Shown here one piece after another: positions 13,034 through 31,897 of a DNA stretch of 64,000 nucleotides. The notes under the pieces were generated by a model. That model worked only from the letters and a program-made list of their open reading frames with translations. It had not been told where the DNA came from and ran no database searches. Positions within the stretch are counted from its first letter, which is position 1. Each line of letters opens with the position of its first letter. The DNA lies in contig NC_079976.1 in assembly GCF_029852145.1 (NCBI RefSeq), forward strand, positions 17,505,117-17,569,116, given 5' to 3'. The translations under genes and the position numbers were made by a program. The DNA is from Microplitis mediator. Its lineage: Eukaryota > Arthropoda > Insecta > Hymenoptera > Braconidae.

Positions 13034-13039
13034 TAATAA
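13034..13039 (+). terminator. Candidate polyadenylation signal of unknown gene
   Basis: AATAAA lies about 205 bases after the stop codon, inside the arm. In the right arm the corresponding 3' end is separated from the gene by the 3.8-kb TG...CA insertion. Confidence 0.35.
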
Positions 13040-13402
13040 AGAAAAAAATCTTGATCTCATACAAAAATGTTTTTATTGGAAATTCTGTTTTATAACCTGT
13101 TCATTATTACCCCAATGTTCAAAAATACCACGCGCATATTTTAACCACCACCCTTTTCTCCGAGCATCGCTCCTCCTGCTCCTCACTCTTTCTCCACCCT
13201 TTTCTCCGAACGTCAGTGTGATGTTGCTCATATACCTACACTTGTGCAATCTGTCGTTTGAATTTTCCCGCTTATATTACTTTCCATCCGAGAAAAAAAA
13301 TTTTCTATAACTTTACATAGTACTTCGCGTAGACAAATATCTGGTTATGAACCAGTAAGTTATTTGGCTATTTAACCGGTAAAATAAATATTTTACTTAT
13401 TT

Positions 13403-13627
13403 AAATAATCGTAAATAATTAATTATTTACGATTATCTATTATCTTTCAATATTATTTGAGTTAATAAATAAATTATTAAAAATGATAATTGTAAATAAT
13501 TAATTATTGCACTTGCTTTCGTTCTTTCAAAAATCCTACCACCATCTCAGTCAACCAATCGACACACACGGAACAAAATTGACTACTTTACTTATTTTTC
13601 TGGTAAATAACCTGTTAAAAATTGGTA
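13403..13627. other. Non-palindromic centre of the giant inverted repeat
   Basis: A 225-bp AT-rich spacer lies between the arms. It contains its own perfect small palindrome, from aatcgtaaat to atttacgatt, at 13407-13434, and a related gtaaataattaatta copy at about 13491-13506. If the palindrome is a tail-to-tail dimer of a linear element, this is where the two ends met. Confidence 0.6.
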
Positions 13628-14320
13628 AAATAAGTAAAATATTTATTTTACCGGTTAAATAGCCAAATAACTTACTGGTTCATAACCAGATATTTGTCTA
13701 CGCGAAGTACTATGTAAAGTTATAGAAAATTTTTTTTCTCGGATGGAAAGTAATATAAGCGGGAAAATTCAAACGACAGATTGCACAAGTGTAGGTATAT
13801 GAGCAACATCACACTGACGTTCGGAGAAAAGAGTGGTGGAAGAGTGAGGAGCAGAGGAGCGATGCTCGGAGAAAAGGGTGGAGAAAGAGTGAGGAGCAGG
13901 AGGAGCGATGCTCGGAGAAAAGGGTGGTGGTTAAAATATGCGCGTGGTATTTTTGAACATTGGGGTAATAATGAACAGGTTATAAAACAGAATTTCCAAT
14001 AAAAACATTTTTGTATGAGATCAAGATTTTTTTCTTTATTAACAAAAAGAGAGAGATTAAATTAACTATTTTGATAAATAATAAAAAAATTACAACTAAT
14101 AATTATTAATAATTGAAATATAATAAAATTAAACTAAATAGCAAGCAAACTGTTATGGCCCGGTGATATTTATGCCGATGGGGAAAGTAGTTGTTATTTT
14201 TAGTATTTTTGGGAATCTACAGATTCCCAGGAATAACCTCTGATCTTCGAATTAAAATTTTATTTCTACTCACATTGGTGGGAAAAGGGGACCTATTTTA
14301 AAAGGTACCTTTTCCTTGAA

Positions 14321-14710
14321 TTACTCCAGAATAATCAATTCCACGTGATCGTTGGGTACCCCCGTATATGGTTCCAGTTGCGAAGGTCCAGACAAGAATT
14401 TATCTGCGTAGAAGTGGAATCGTGGATCTGCTTCGCTTATGTAGATTAAAGGTAAAGGTCTCTCGACCTCGGTGATCGGGATCAATCTATATTTTAACTT
14501 CTTTAGGATAAGAGGTTTAGTAAGGGAAATATCCCTTCTTACAAATAATAAGTTAGGTCTGATTAAAGGTCGGTGATAACGTTCACCAGAACAAATCTTA
14601 GCGTACTCCGTACAGGAGTAGCAATCGCAATACTTGAGTTTTGGAACAGAGCCCTTAGGCCTGCGTAGCTTTGGCGCCATTGGCTCTGTTCGAAAACATT
14701 TTGATAACAA
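14321..14710 (-). CDS. Hypothetical 129-residue frame inside TG...CA element
   Basis: A second in-frame ATG gives MAPKLRRPKG. The first half is basic with a CDCYSC...C cysteine cluster and the rest is mixed. I do not recognise it. It is the only plausible coding frame in the 3.8-kb insertion and is less AT-rich than its surroundings, which is why it is listed. It could be a remnant of an accessory frame or chance. Confidence 0.25.
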   Translation of the reverse strand: MLSKCFRTEPMAPKLRRPKGSVPKLKYCDCYSCTEYAKICSGERYHRPLIRPNLLFVRRDISLTKPLILKKLKYRLIPITEVERPLPLIYISEADPRFHFYADKFLSGPSQLEPYTGVPNDHVELIILE

Positions 14711-16276
14711 TTCTTGTCTCGAAAGACGCTCTCAATAAAAGTTCAGAATATGGTTTAGTTGTTGAGAAAGAAAATATATAACAATTAATTTGTTCTAAAC
14801 TCAGGATACAGGATTCCTTCACGGATTCATAAAAAAAACAATAATGATATCAAATGATTTAATGAATTTGAGTGTTTGAACCTCTTTTCTTTACTTTATG
14901 TTCAACAGGGTTAAATGGATAGAAAGGAAGTGATATAATTATAGGAAAATTTTAATACACTCAGCGAACCAACGAAAGGATCATTGACCACCTCGGGGGT
15001 CGATCTCTTAATTGCTATCTGTCATCATTGTGTTTCACAGGAAGTTTTAAGATAGCTATTTTCCTGGATAAGAGGAAAGGGTAAGGAATTAGGATGATTT
15101 TACTTGAAATAACATTCACTGATGTCAATTAAATTTCGATTAATTGAGAAACTCTAATAGGAAAACAACAATCAAAAGCACAAAAAAATGCCTTGAATAA
15201 AATCTTTGCTACACTCGAATTTTAATTTTATGGAAATGAATCGGTGAGTGAATTTCCGATCCTGAATAAGTTTTCAAGTAGAAATTCAGAACAAATTAAT
15301 CAGAATTGAACCAATTAGACGAATTAAATATTTCTTTTAAATAACTCCTCATTTGAATATAACTGTTAATGAATTTTAGTTTAATAGTTTTAGTTTGATT
15401 TGAATGAATTTCAATACATGAAGGAAAGAAGGAGAGAAAAGAATTATGTTTATTGATTCTTTTGAATTGATAAATCTTAGCTTGATATTAACCGATTTAA
15501 TATCTAATGTTTTATTACTCTGGTAGATTGAATATTCAATAATAAAAAAAAAGAAATTAATTATTAACTAAACCTTCAATGATTTGATCGTAGAATAGTA
15601 AAACAAATTTATTAAAGTACTAGAATATTCTAAATTGAATTCAGATAAATAATTATTAATTTGAATAATAGTTCTGAGTTGAACAGATTTCAATTGTCAA
15701 CGATCAATCTAACAAATTTCAACTTTGTCCGTCGGATAACTCAACTAGGTTCTAGATGGAGTTACACAACAAAACATCGAATTTTATTAGATCCACTCGA
15801 ATTAATATAAAATAACGCTAGTTTTAGTGTTTATGTTTATAACTAGGGTTTGATTGGAAGGTTCGTTCAAGAATATGCATGCAATGTATATTTATTAGAT
15901 TTATTGAAACAAACAAAAAGTTATATTTAGTGTACTGAGAGAGAACAATTCAATTGTTCACAAGTTGTTTACAAAATTCTGATTTATTGTAAAAGGGAAA
16001 GAGAGCATACTTTCGTGAGCAAAAATCGTTACCTTTTGTTGTGATTTTGAAAGAAATACTAAAAATAAAACTTCACAAACTTGTTTTAATATCACTGGAT
16101 TTTAAAAGTTTCCACTAATAAATTTTAATTAAATTATTTTAATTGCCCATAAATTTCACTTCACAAACAGATAAAAATCACTGCACCCTTTTATTTTAAC
16201 GCAGGGGATGAATTTAAATTTATTGATATTCTTGAATTGAAACTTGTAGTGGTGAAAATCGAAATGTCCTTGAAAA

Positions 16277-16470
16277 TTGTATGAATGATAAAATTTGAAA
16301 TATTCTTTAAATTGAATGAATGATAAAATTTGAAATATCCTTGAGGTTGAATGAATGATAAAATTTGAAATATCCTTGAGATTGTATGAATGATAAAATT
16401 TGAAATATTCTTGAAAATTGTATGAATGATAAAATTTGAAATATTCTTGAAATTGAATGAATGATAATCC
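16277..16470 (+). repeat. Six-copy ~35-bp tandem repeat
   Basis: The repeated core is gaatgataaaatttgaaat followed by attcttga or atccttga variants. Lengths of successive units vary by one or two bases. It lies within the TG...CA insertion. Confidence 0.85.
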
Positions 16471-17471
16471 TTGATTGGACGCAAAGCGGGATCACACCCG
16501 AAAATAATACTTTATAAAAAAAACTTCAAAAAACGGGATCACACCCGGCAGTAACAAAGCGTAAAAACGAACTGATTAATTAGCGGCTGCAGTGACTTTT
16601 TTCATCTTTGTAATATTAGATGGGCCCTATGGTAGGGGCTATGAGAAAAGACGCAGAAACGCTCTCCCATAGTTATTGTTTATTCATCAAAAACTTTATC
16701 GATGATCCAGCTCTTCCGGCGTTATCGGAGATGAAGTACCGAGAATTATTATTTATTTAAATAAATATGATATGCTTTATAAGCAATCATATTTATTTAA
16801 ACAAATCTGAGATGCTGTCGTCATCCGATAAATTTGTTGATAAATAAATTATTGAAAGTTATAGGTAAATTTTAAATTATACAAGACCAAAATGCTACGA
16901 GCACTAAATAATAGCTGAATTTATAATTTTGGTAAAGTTATTCTGAAATTTGAGGGTTTTACAGCCCTCTGAACGATCTTTTCTTGATTTTTAGTATTAG
17001 GATAACAGCCGGAGTAAGTTGGTAACTTACTCTTGCTGCAGGCGTTTACTTATTTATTCTGGGCCTTGCTCTTATTGTTTTACTCCGCCCAGTACTCAGG
17101 TTACCGCATGGTATTCCTGACGCCCACTCATATGTTTGTCTCGCCTATTTGTATGTTCTCTTTCGTACAAGATGGTGTATTAAATGAATACTTACTGGAT
17201 AGTAGATTAATATTATGTGTATGTCATACATGCAGTATTTCTGTTTATTGATAAATATATTTGTAATTAGTTTTAATTGTATAGAGAAATATATGTATGT
17301 TTTATATCATACATGCAATGTTTATATATATATATATATATTTGTGTATGTAGTACATGCACGTAGAATTAATGTATATTTACGTATATATTTTATTGTA
17401 AATGATTATTTGTGAAAATACTAATTATTTATATATATTTTAATTACATTTATACTCGTATTTATATTTCT

Positions 17472-17517
<46 letters not shown>

Positions 17518-18036
17518 GCATATGTCACCTGTATATATGCGAATACAAATGTTTTGTTTGAATATTAAGTTATTCTTTTATAGATATGAAATTCTAATTA
17601 ACTATTTATATTTGTATATTCTTATATGTTTATGTTTATTCCAGTTATTTGAATGTTATCATGCGTAATTGTTCAATGAAAGTTCTATCCATGTATATAT
17701 TTATATACAAGTATCTCCCATATACACATATATATTAATCATATATATGCGTATACGCTCAGATACATGTATCTACCTAACAAAATTAAATTATAAAATA
17801 AAATAATACATTTTCATAGGAGTATCATACGGGGATGGTCCGTATGATTTATTCATGCTGGGCATTTCCCAGAATAATAATGCATTTTATGTGTTTTTAA
17901 ATGCCAAAACGTTTGAAGGGAGACGAGGACGTAACACAAACAAATTAACTTTATGTGTGCTTATAATAAATTATCATCTCCACAAAAGAAAAATAAAATA
18001 AAATATCATTTTAGTAAATCATTCATTATCTGTTCC

Positions 18037-25262
<7,226 letters not shown>

Positions 25263-26505
25263 TGTAAAAACTCTAGAATTATAAAGAAAAAATATATTAT
25301 TAATTAAAAAATCATAACAATGTAAAACTATTATTTGACAATAATAAAAGTTGATAATGTTATGAATAGACATAAATTTCATTTGTGCATACCTTTTTTA
25401 TTCTTGCTATTGTTATTGTTTATACTTTTCATATCTTTTTACTGAAACAAGAAAATAATTTTCCATTAAAACGTTGTTTACTAAATAATAATATATCTTT
25501 TAATTAATAAATAATTATATAATTATTTGAGCAATATATAAGTTTCAATTAATAAATAAATATATAATTATTTGAGAAATATATAAGTTTCAATTAATAA
25601 ATGAAAGTCTTTTGATTTAATTAATAAATAATTAAATATGCGTCTACACTAGCGTCACGTTGCACAACAATATATTAATTTTAATATGTTAATATTTTAC
25701 TTTTACACTGATTTATTCACATATTTATTTATTTATTATATAATAGATATTTATTAGTTAAAATAATATATTTTTAATTGATAAAAAACAATACATACAA
25801 AAATCTGCAGCCAACACCAATGCACGTTGAGACTTTTTTGAGATTTAACTTGAGAGATTTGTATCTCTCAGAGTAATTAATTTTTTGTCTAGTTTGAACA
25901 ACCAATGATAATGCATGACGCCTAAAAACTTGAGTCCTGATTGGTCCATTACACTATGACGTAGTTGTGCTGTCACCGGCAAGTTATGACGTCAAAAATG
26001 ATAGTAAATATTTTTTGATGCACTTTATACCAAAAATACAATTGAATACATGTCCTGATACAATATTGAGCATTATTTTTAAGAATCAATCAATCATATA
26101 TTGAATAAAAATTGATTGTTATTTACGCGCGGGAAAAGTTATATCTACCGAGGCGACCTCTACCGAGATAGACTAATATCACACATCAATACTAGTGATC
26201 GATAATGGCGGTAGAATTTTTGAATTTGAATATATTAAACTTATGGAAGTAAAAATTCAAAAATTACACTTACCTGATAAAGATTTTTTTTCTTCAAATC
26301 AATTAAACGATTTCTATTCAAACTTAAAAATATATTAAAAATTAATCAACATATTAAAAAAATAAATAAGAATTATACTTATGGCGGTAAAAATTTCAAA
26401 TTCAAAACCATACATACCTGACAAATATTTTTTTTTTTGCTTTAAATCAAACAATTTTCTTTCAAACTTAAAAATATATTAAATAGAATAATTATGATTG
26501 TTTAA

Positions 26506-26538
<33 letters not shown>

Positions 26539-26798
26539 GCTTAATTTTATAAATTATAATTAACTTAGTCTATTATAGGTTAAAAATAAAAAATTCAAAA
26601 ATTAATATTTTAAATTAAAAATTTTTTTATTAAATATTTACAAACCAATCTCTTAGCATTTTAACATCCCCAAATGCATATAAATAATAATTATTATTGT
26701 TTAATTGATGATAATACTTACAGAAAGTTATCTAAATTAATTAAATCTTTTACTTATTAACTAATTTTACAAAAAAATTAGAAATAATATAAACATTT

Positions 26799-28430
26799 TT
26801 ATTTGCAACTATTTACATTAGTTTTCTTTTTTTTAATTATTATCTCATCATCATCATCTACATTTTTTTTATAGCCCCATGGTAGGGTATCGTGGCTGCT
26901 GTCAATGAGCTGGCGCTTATCATCAGCCCAGCTCAATGCAATTTTATTTTGAAAAATTGTTTTTACATCATGTTTGTTTGATTTTATCAAGTATTGTTTC
27001 TTAGTTAATGTAACATGATTTTCAAGACATTGCTTGAAATCATCAAACGTGATCGTTCTCAAAGTAGGACCCTTGACACCCTTTGCCCGCTTTTTAGCTC
27101 TTTTGTTCTTATAAGTCTTGAATGCATATAATTTAGCCCTGAGTCCAGTGAATTCAGTCATGATTTCACCATTATTTTCATCCTCCATTAGACCCAGGAC
27201 TTTCTTATTAGCTAATGGCATATTATAAACATTATCTTCGGGATAGTCAGAGGTGTCGAACTTTGAGATATCACGCTTGATGATTTTGTAGATATCCGGT
27301 ACAGTAAAATGATAGATGAGACTGTCGGTGTCAGTATACATTAATTTGGACTCATCATTTTTAAAGTTCTTTTAAAGATGAATTACTTTTTTATCAGACT
27401 TTATGAGCTTACTTAGATACAGAGGAATTTTTGTACTTTTTTCGGATTTTTTTTTACAAAATTCTGACTCGATACCATAGACATTAATTGATAAATTATT
27501 TAATTTTTCAAATTTTGGGATATCATTTAAAGTGATTGGAAATTTTATACCTTCATATTTTAATATAGAACTAAAGTGTGGATATGATGATTTTCTCACA
27601 GGATTAATATTATCAGGATGTAATGCTGCTACGACGCTCCATAGAAAACAGTATTCATCAAAATTCTGAATATTTAATACTGCTTTTTTCGCTTTTATGT
27701 CCTTGGGTAGCTCCACAAACGTTGAATCTCCAGCTTGAAGAGGCGCATATCTTGACATCGTGATGATCAAACTGTGGATTTCAGTTAAACTCCACCCAGA
27801 ATCTTTTTGATTGAATTCCTCGACTTTTTTCAATAGTTTATCATTGACGTGATCTTTGTACCAAGTAGCAAGAAATGTTGCATGTAAAATTTCTCGGCTC
27901 TTGGTGTTGAATGACTTTGTTTCTTCGATGACATTATCAGCTTTTACATTTCTGAATTTGCAAATCAATTCAACATTTACTTTAAGTCCAGCAACATCTC
28001 TGAACATATTCTCGACTTTCTCAATAATAATGTCTTGAGCATCATCAAGAAAAGTACGAAGATCTGTATGGGCTTGATTCACCACACATCCTGATCTAAT
28101 ATTATTTGAGAATGCGTTTTCAAGATCTTGCCACTAGATGAGACGTCGGTTTGCACGCAAGTCACCACCGGTTACTTCACCACTCAATTGTGCAAATTGA
28201 TCAGCATACCAGTACAAAAGTACAATATTTGCTTGTACACTTCTCCTGACTTGAACATTTATTTTAGGATCTAGCAAGATCTCGTTGAAGTAATTAATTG
28301 TATCAGTGCATACTTGATAACACTTCTGACAATGTTCTTGAGCTAATGGCTGATCATGTAAATCATTAAATGATTTAATTATTGAATCTACTGGACGCTG
28401 AAGCGCCACAATAAAATCATTTTGTGCCAT
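26799..28430 (-). pseudogene. Family B DNA polymerase, right copy: N-terminal region joined to C-terminus with the catalytic middle missing
   Basis: 28430-27374 encodes the N-terminal region typical of these insect virus-like polymerases (ATG at 28430; VVAALHP and a PITLNDIPKFEKLN block). One in-frame TAG sits at 28134-28136, and the frame otherwise continues to 27372. At 27373 the palindrome arm begins and the sequence jumps to the C-terminus (YTDTDS near 27330, stop at 26799-26801). A stop TAA lies at the junction (27374-27372). The exonuclease, endonuclease VII-like and palm A/B parts present in the left copy are absent. The left copy in turn lacks this N-terminal region, so the two copies are complementary remnants of one gene. 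Neither can give a working polymerase. Confidence 0.8.
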
Positions 28431-31400
28431 TTTTTAAAAGTTCACTTAAAATTATTTTTTTTCAAAAGTTCATCACTAAAGTTACTGTTTATAATTACAC
28501 TTAAAAGTTTATCACTAGTATTGTTTATTAAGTGGTTTTTATATAAATTAATTAGTTTAGTAAAAAATAAATTTTTAAAAAATTACTAAGATTGTTCATT
28601 TAAAAATTTATCACTAATACACTTGAATTATTTATATATTGTTCAAATAACCACTTAGAAATTGTTCATTTATTGTTTAAATAATCACTTAAATTATTTT
28701 TATATTGTTTAAATAATCACTCAAGAAATTGTTTATAAAAAAAATTTTATCAAAAATTATTCAACATAATTTTTGAAACGCACACACACAGAGAACTTTA
28801 AATCATAAGAGATTCGTACTTCATTGAGGGAACTCGTACTTGTTTTTGTGAAGTATGCTCTTGCGCGGTGCTTTTATAGGTGGGGCGCGACTCATCAACT
28901 GCGTAGTAGAGTTATCGCACTCATGAGTACCAGCCTTATGAGAAAGAATTTCGTAGAAACTTGCAAAAAATTCCCTAGAAAATAGCAAAGTACCAACCTT
29001 ATAAAACAAAATCCTCTAGAATCTTGGCAAAAAAATTCCTAGATTTTATGAACATAACCTAAGATCTAGATGGCGTGACGGAGAGTTTGACGTCATCTAC
29101 TACGCAGTTAAAAATTTAACTGATGAGTCATGAACTAAAAATAGAATCGAGTGAGTCACCATCTAAAAATAAATATTCTACTACGCAGTTAAAATAGGAC
29201 AATAGAAAGTTTTTTTCTCGGAACTGGATGAGTCATCATCTAAAAATAAATATTCTACTACGCAGTTAAAAAAACAATGGAAAGTTTTTTTCTTGGAACT
29301 GGATGAGTCATCATCTAAAAATAATCATTCTACTACGCAGTTAAAATTAAACTCGATGACATCATCTAAAGATATAATCAATTAAGTCATAGCTAATAAA
29401 AAAAATTGCTGTCGCTAAAAAATAAATATTGTAAAATCTTACAATTTCTGATTTGTGTATGATAACTTTTTTAAAAAATGCACTACATATTCATATAGTA
29501 ATCTCCAGATAAACGCAAGCTTAAAAGATTCAAAATTAATTCAAAATGACGGAAATGAGTACAATATTATATTCAAAATAGCGGACATGAGTACAATATT
29601 TAATTTAAAATGGGGGACATGAGCACAAGATTTAATTCAAAATGGCGGAAATGTTTATACTATTCAAAATGGCGGAAATAAGCTCAAAACAGATTACTAT
29701 GATGTCAACGCGAGTTTTAATCTTTTCAAATATTCCCGCTCAAAGTATACACGAAGTACAAACTGTAAGGCCAACGCGAGTATTGATTTTTTCAAAAATT
29801 CCCACTCAAAATACAGATGAGGCACCATCTGTCATAACACGAGCTCAAAATGGTAAATAAGAGCTCAAAATAGACATTGATTGACGCAAAATGTTGTCAA
29901 TTAGCTGCGAAATGATCAAAAATTGTCCTAGATAAGCCGAGCTCGGCCGGTAAAACAACTGTCGATACATGAGGCGCCACCTGTCATTGCACTCAGAATA
30001 GATGTCAATTAGCATCAAAAGTCTAGATAAGCCGAGCTTGGTTGGTAAAAAAGACTTCCAATTAGCATCCAAATGATATCAAAGCTGTCCTAGATAAGCC
30101 CAAAATGATGTCAATTAGCGTCAAAATGATGTCAATTAACTCGAATAGATGTTAATTTGCGTCAATTAGTTCACAATAACGTCAATAGGGTCCTCAAAAT
30201 GGCAGATAAGAGCTCAAAATGGCGGATAATTAGCATCAAACGGCCCTAGATAAGCTCAAAATGATGTCAATTAGCGTCAAAAGGGCCCTAGATAAGTACA
30301 CCATCAACCGATACATTATCATAAATCGGCAACTTACCATCCGTCAGTACAACAGAACACTCGATAACTTACCATCCGCCGGTACAACAGATCATGCCCA
30401 TTTTACCCCAACTGACTCAAAACCCGCTTTGCCTATCTACTTGTGTCGTAATGGCAAGATGCTTAAAAATTGAAATTAAAAATATAAACTCGTTTTTTTT
30501 TAGGTTTTTGTGAGCCGAAATAGCTCTTATTTTTTTTCCAGATAGCTACCATCAACCCCCAAAACATATCCAATTTTCAGATCAATCGAATAAGTACGCT
30601 CTGAGAACATCAATTTTTTCTAATTTTCAGTATTTTTCGATTTACTCCGAAGTGGTTATAGATAAAGACCTGAAACTCGCAGCATCGAAGTATCTCATGG
30701 GTACAAACATTCCCTGAAAAAATGAGCCCGATCCCTATCTGGGGCCGATTCGGTATACTTATCGTCCCACGGCCTTCAGATGTCTAGACGAAAATAGATA
30801 TTAATGACGAAATAGTCATTAAGGAAATTCAAAATCCAAAAAAAAAAAATTTTTATTTAAAATAATCTTTAACAAACAAAATACTTTTAACAATAATTAC
30901 TTAGCATATAATTTTAATTAAGAAATACGAGACAATTAAAAATTAGAATAGTAAATATAAATTTTGAATTTTGAAAATTAGAGTCGGCCGTTTAGCCACC
31001 TAATAATATTTTCCTTTTTATTAATAATCTTAGTACTTTTTACTTTTTAACATTATTAATAGAGTTGGCTGCTAGCCACCTATTTTTATTTTCAAATTCG
31101 GATTTAATTCCAACATCATTAAATTTGACTTACAAAAATAGTAATATCTAAGTAAATAAAAACTTATAACAATGAGTAAGTTAAACAGGCCCAGCGCCAA
31201 CATTAAATGTTAATACAAATAAATAAATGTAAAAGTCTAAATTCCAAATATTATCAGGTTGCAAAATATAAAAACTAAATTTTTGCAATAAATAAATTTA
31301 AAACTGTTATAACAACTAAATTTGAATTTTTATAATAAGTGAATTTAAATTATTATAATAAATGAAATGAAATTGTTATAATAACTAAAATTGAATTATT

Positions 31401-31897
31401 ATAATAAATAAAATTAGATTGTTATAGTAACTAAAAAATTGAATTATCATAATAAATAAATTTTAATGATTATAATAAATAAATTTAAACGATAATAATA
31501 AAAATAATATTGTACATGTGAGTGTATGTGTGGATGCGCACGCACATACGCCCGCATTAGAGAGTGCCCTCACCACTTTCCCGGGGTAAAACCCCATAGA
31601 GAAGGAGAAGGCCCTTGATCGGTCAACTAGACAATTATAAAAAGTGTCGCTGAAAAAAGAAATGCTCTCTTCAACTTTAGTTCTAGGTCAAACAGGACAA
31701 TTAACTACAAGTGACCTCTCGCTCCACACTAGTTGCGTACTAGTTTAGTTGTTCTCTTACAAGTGTTCTTACACTTTTACACTAGTTCCGTACTAGTTTA
31801 GTTTTTTTATATACACACACACCTTAATTTTACGTTAGTTCTGTACTAATACAAGTGTGCTTATACTTAGATTAACAAATATTTTACAAGTATTCTA
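28431..31897. other. Non-coding repeat-rich stretch
   Basis: 28440-28780 has AT-rich repeats of taatcacttaaattatt type. 29090-29345 carries a ~78-bp tandem repeat with actacgcagtt and gatgagtcatcatctaaaaata, and a reverse copy of its core lies at about 28893-28912. 29560-30300 is built of short variants of caaaatggcggaaatgagt and gctcaaaatgatgtcaattagcg. 30330-30395 has a duplicated acttaccatccg..gtacaacag unit. 31290-31510 has imperfect ttataataa(c/t)taaa repeats. No coding sequence is convincing. Confidence 0.55.
29090..29345 (+). repeat. ~78-bp tandem repeat with actacgcagttaaaa core
   Basis: Cores occur at about 29099, 29179, 29257 and 29333, separated by gatgagtcatcatctaaaaataaatattct-like sequence. 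An inverted core, aactgcgtagtag, lies upstream at about 28898. Confidence 0.75.

Larger units (their letters stand above)
9884..13402 (+). repeat. Left arm of giant inverted repeat (palindrome)
   Basis: This 3.5-kb arm is matched, in reverse complement, by the right arm at 13628-27373 once the two later insertions there are ignored. The outer edge is exact: both arms share AAAAGAACTTT and differ immediately outside it. The inner edge falls after ttacttattt. The arms look nearly identical by eye, including the encoded polymerase C-terminus and the spliced gene. This points to a recent inverted duplication or to gene conversion. One visible difference is a tandem unit in the ctccgagcatcgctcctc block, single here (about 13155-13210) and duplicated in the right arm (about 13820-13930). 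Confidence 0.88.
14151..17936. mobile_element. 3.8-kb TG...CA insertion with CAAAC target duplication (large solo LTR or non-autonomous LTR element)
   Basis: Begins TGTTATGGCC and ends GGACGTAACA. It is flanked by CAAAC at 14146-14150 and 17937-17941, at a point where the left arm has a single uninterrupted copy. No two long terminal repeats were seen on comparing its ends with its interior, and no gag, protease, RT or integrase. It contains a six-copy 35-bp tandem array (about 16277-16470), two copies of cgggatcacacccg (about 16487-16550), (TA)n runs and one minus-strand frame (14321-14710). A solo LTR this long is unusual; a non-autonomous LTR element or a nested composite is the alternative. 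Confidence 0.7.

Noticed and set aside
13781..14002. Small Arg/Gly-rich frame in the right arm
   Set aside because: Made by the duplicated ctccgagcatcgctcctc unit; the left arm does not conserve it and no gene signal is present.
16191..16495. Two repetitive minus-strand frames
   Set aside because: Products of the 35-bp tandem array.
29105..29130. ctgatgagtc resembling a hammerhead ribozyme core
   Set aside because: No GAAA follows at the proper place and no closing stems were found.
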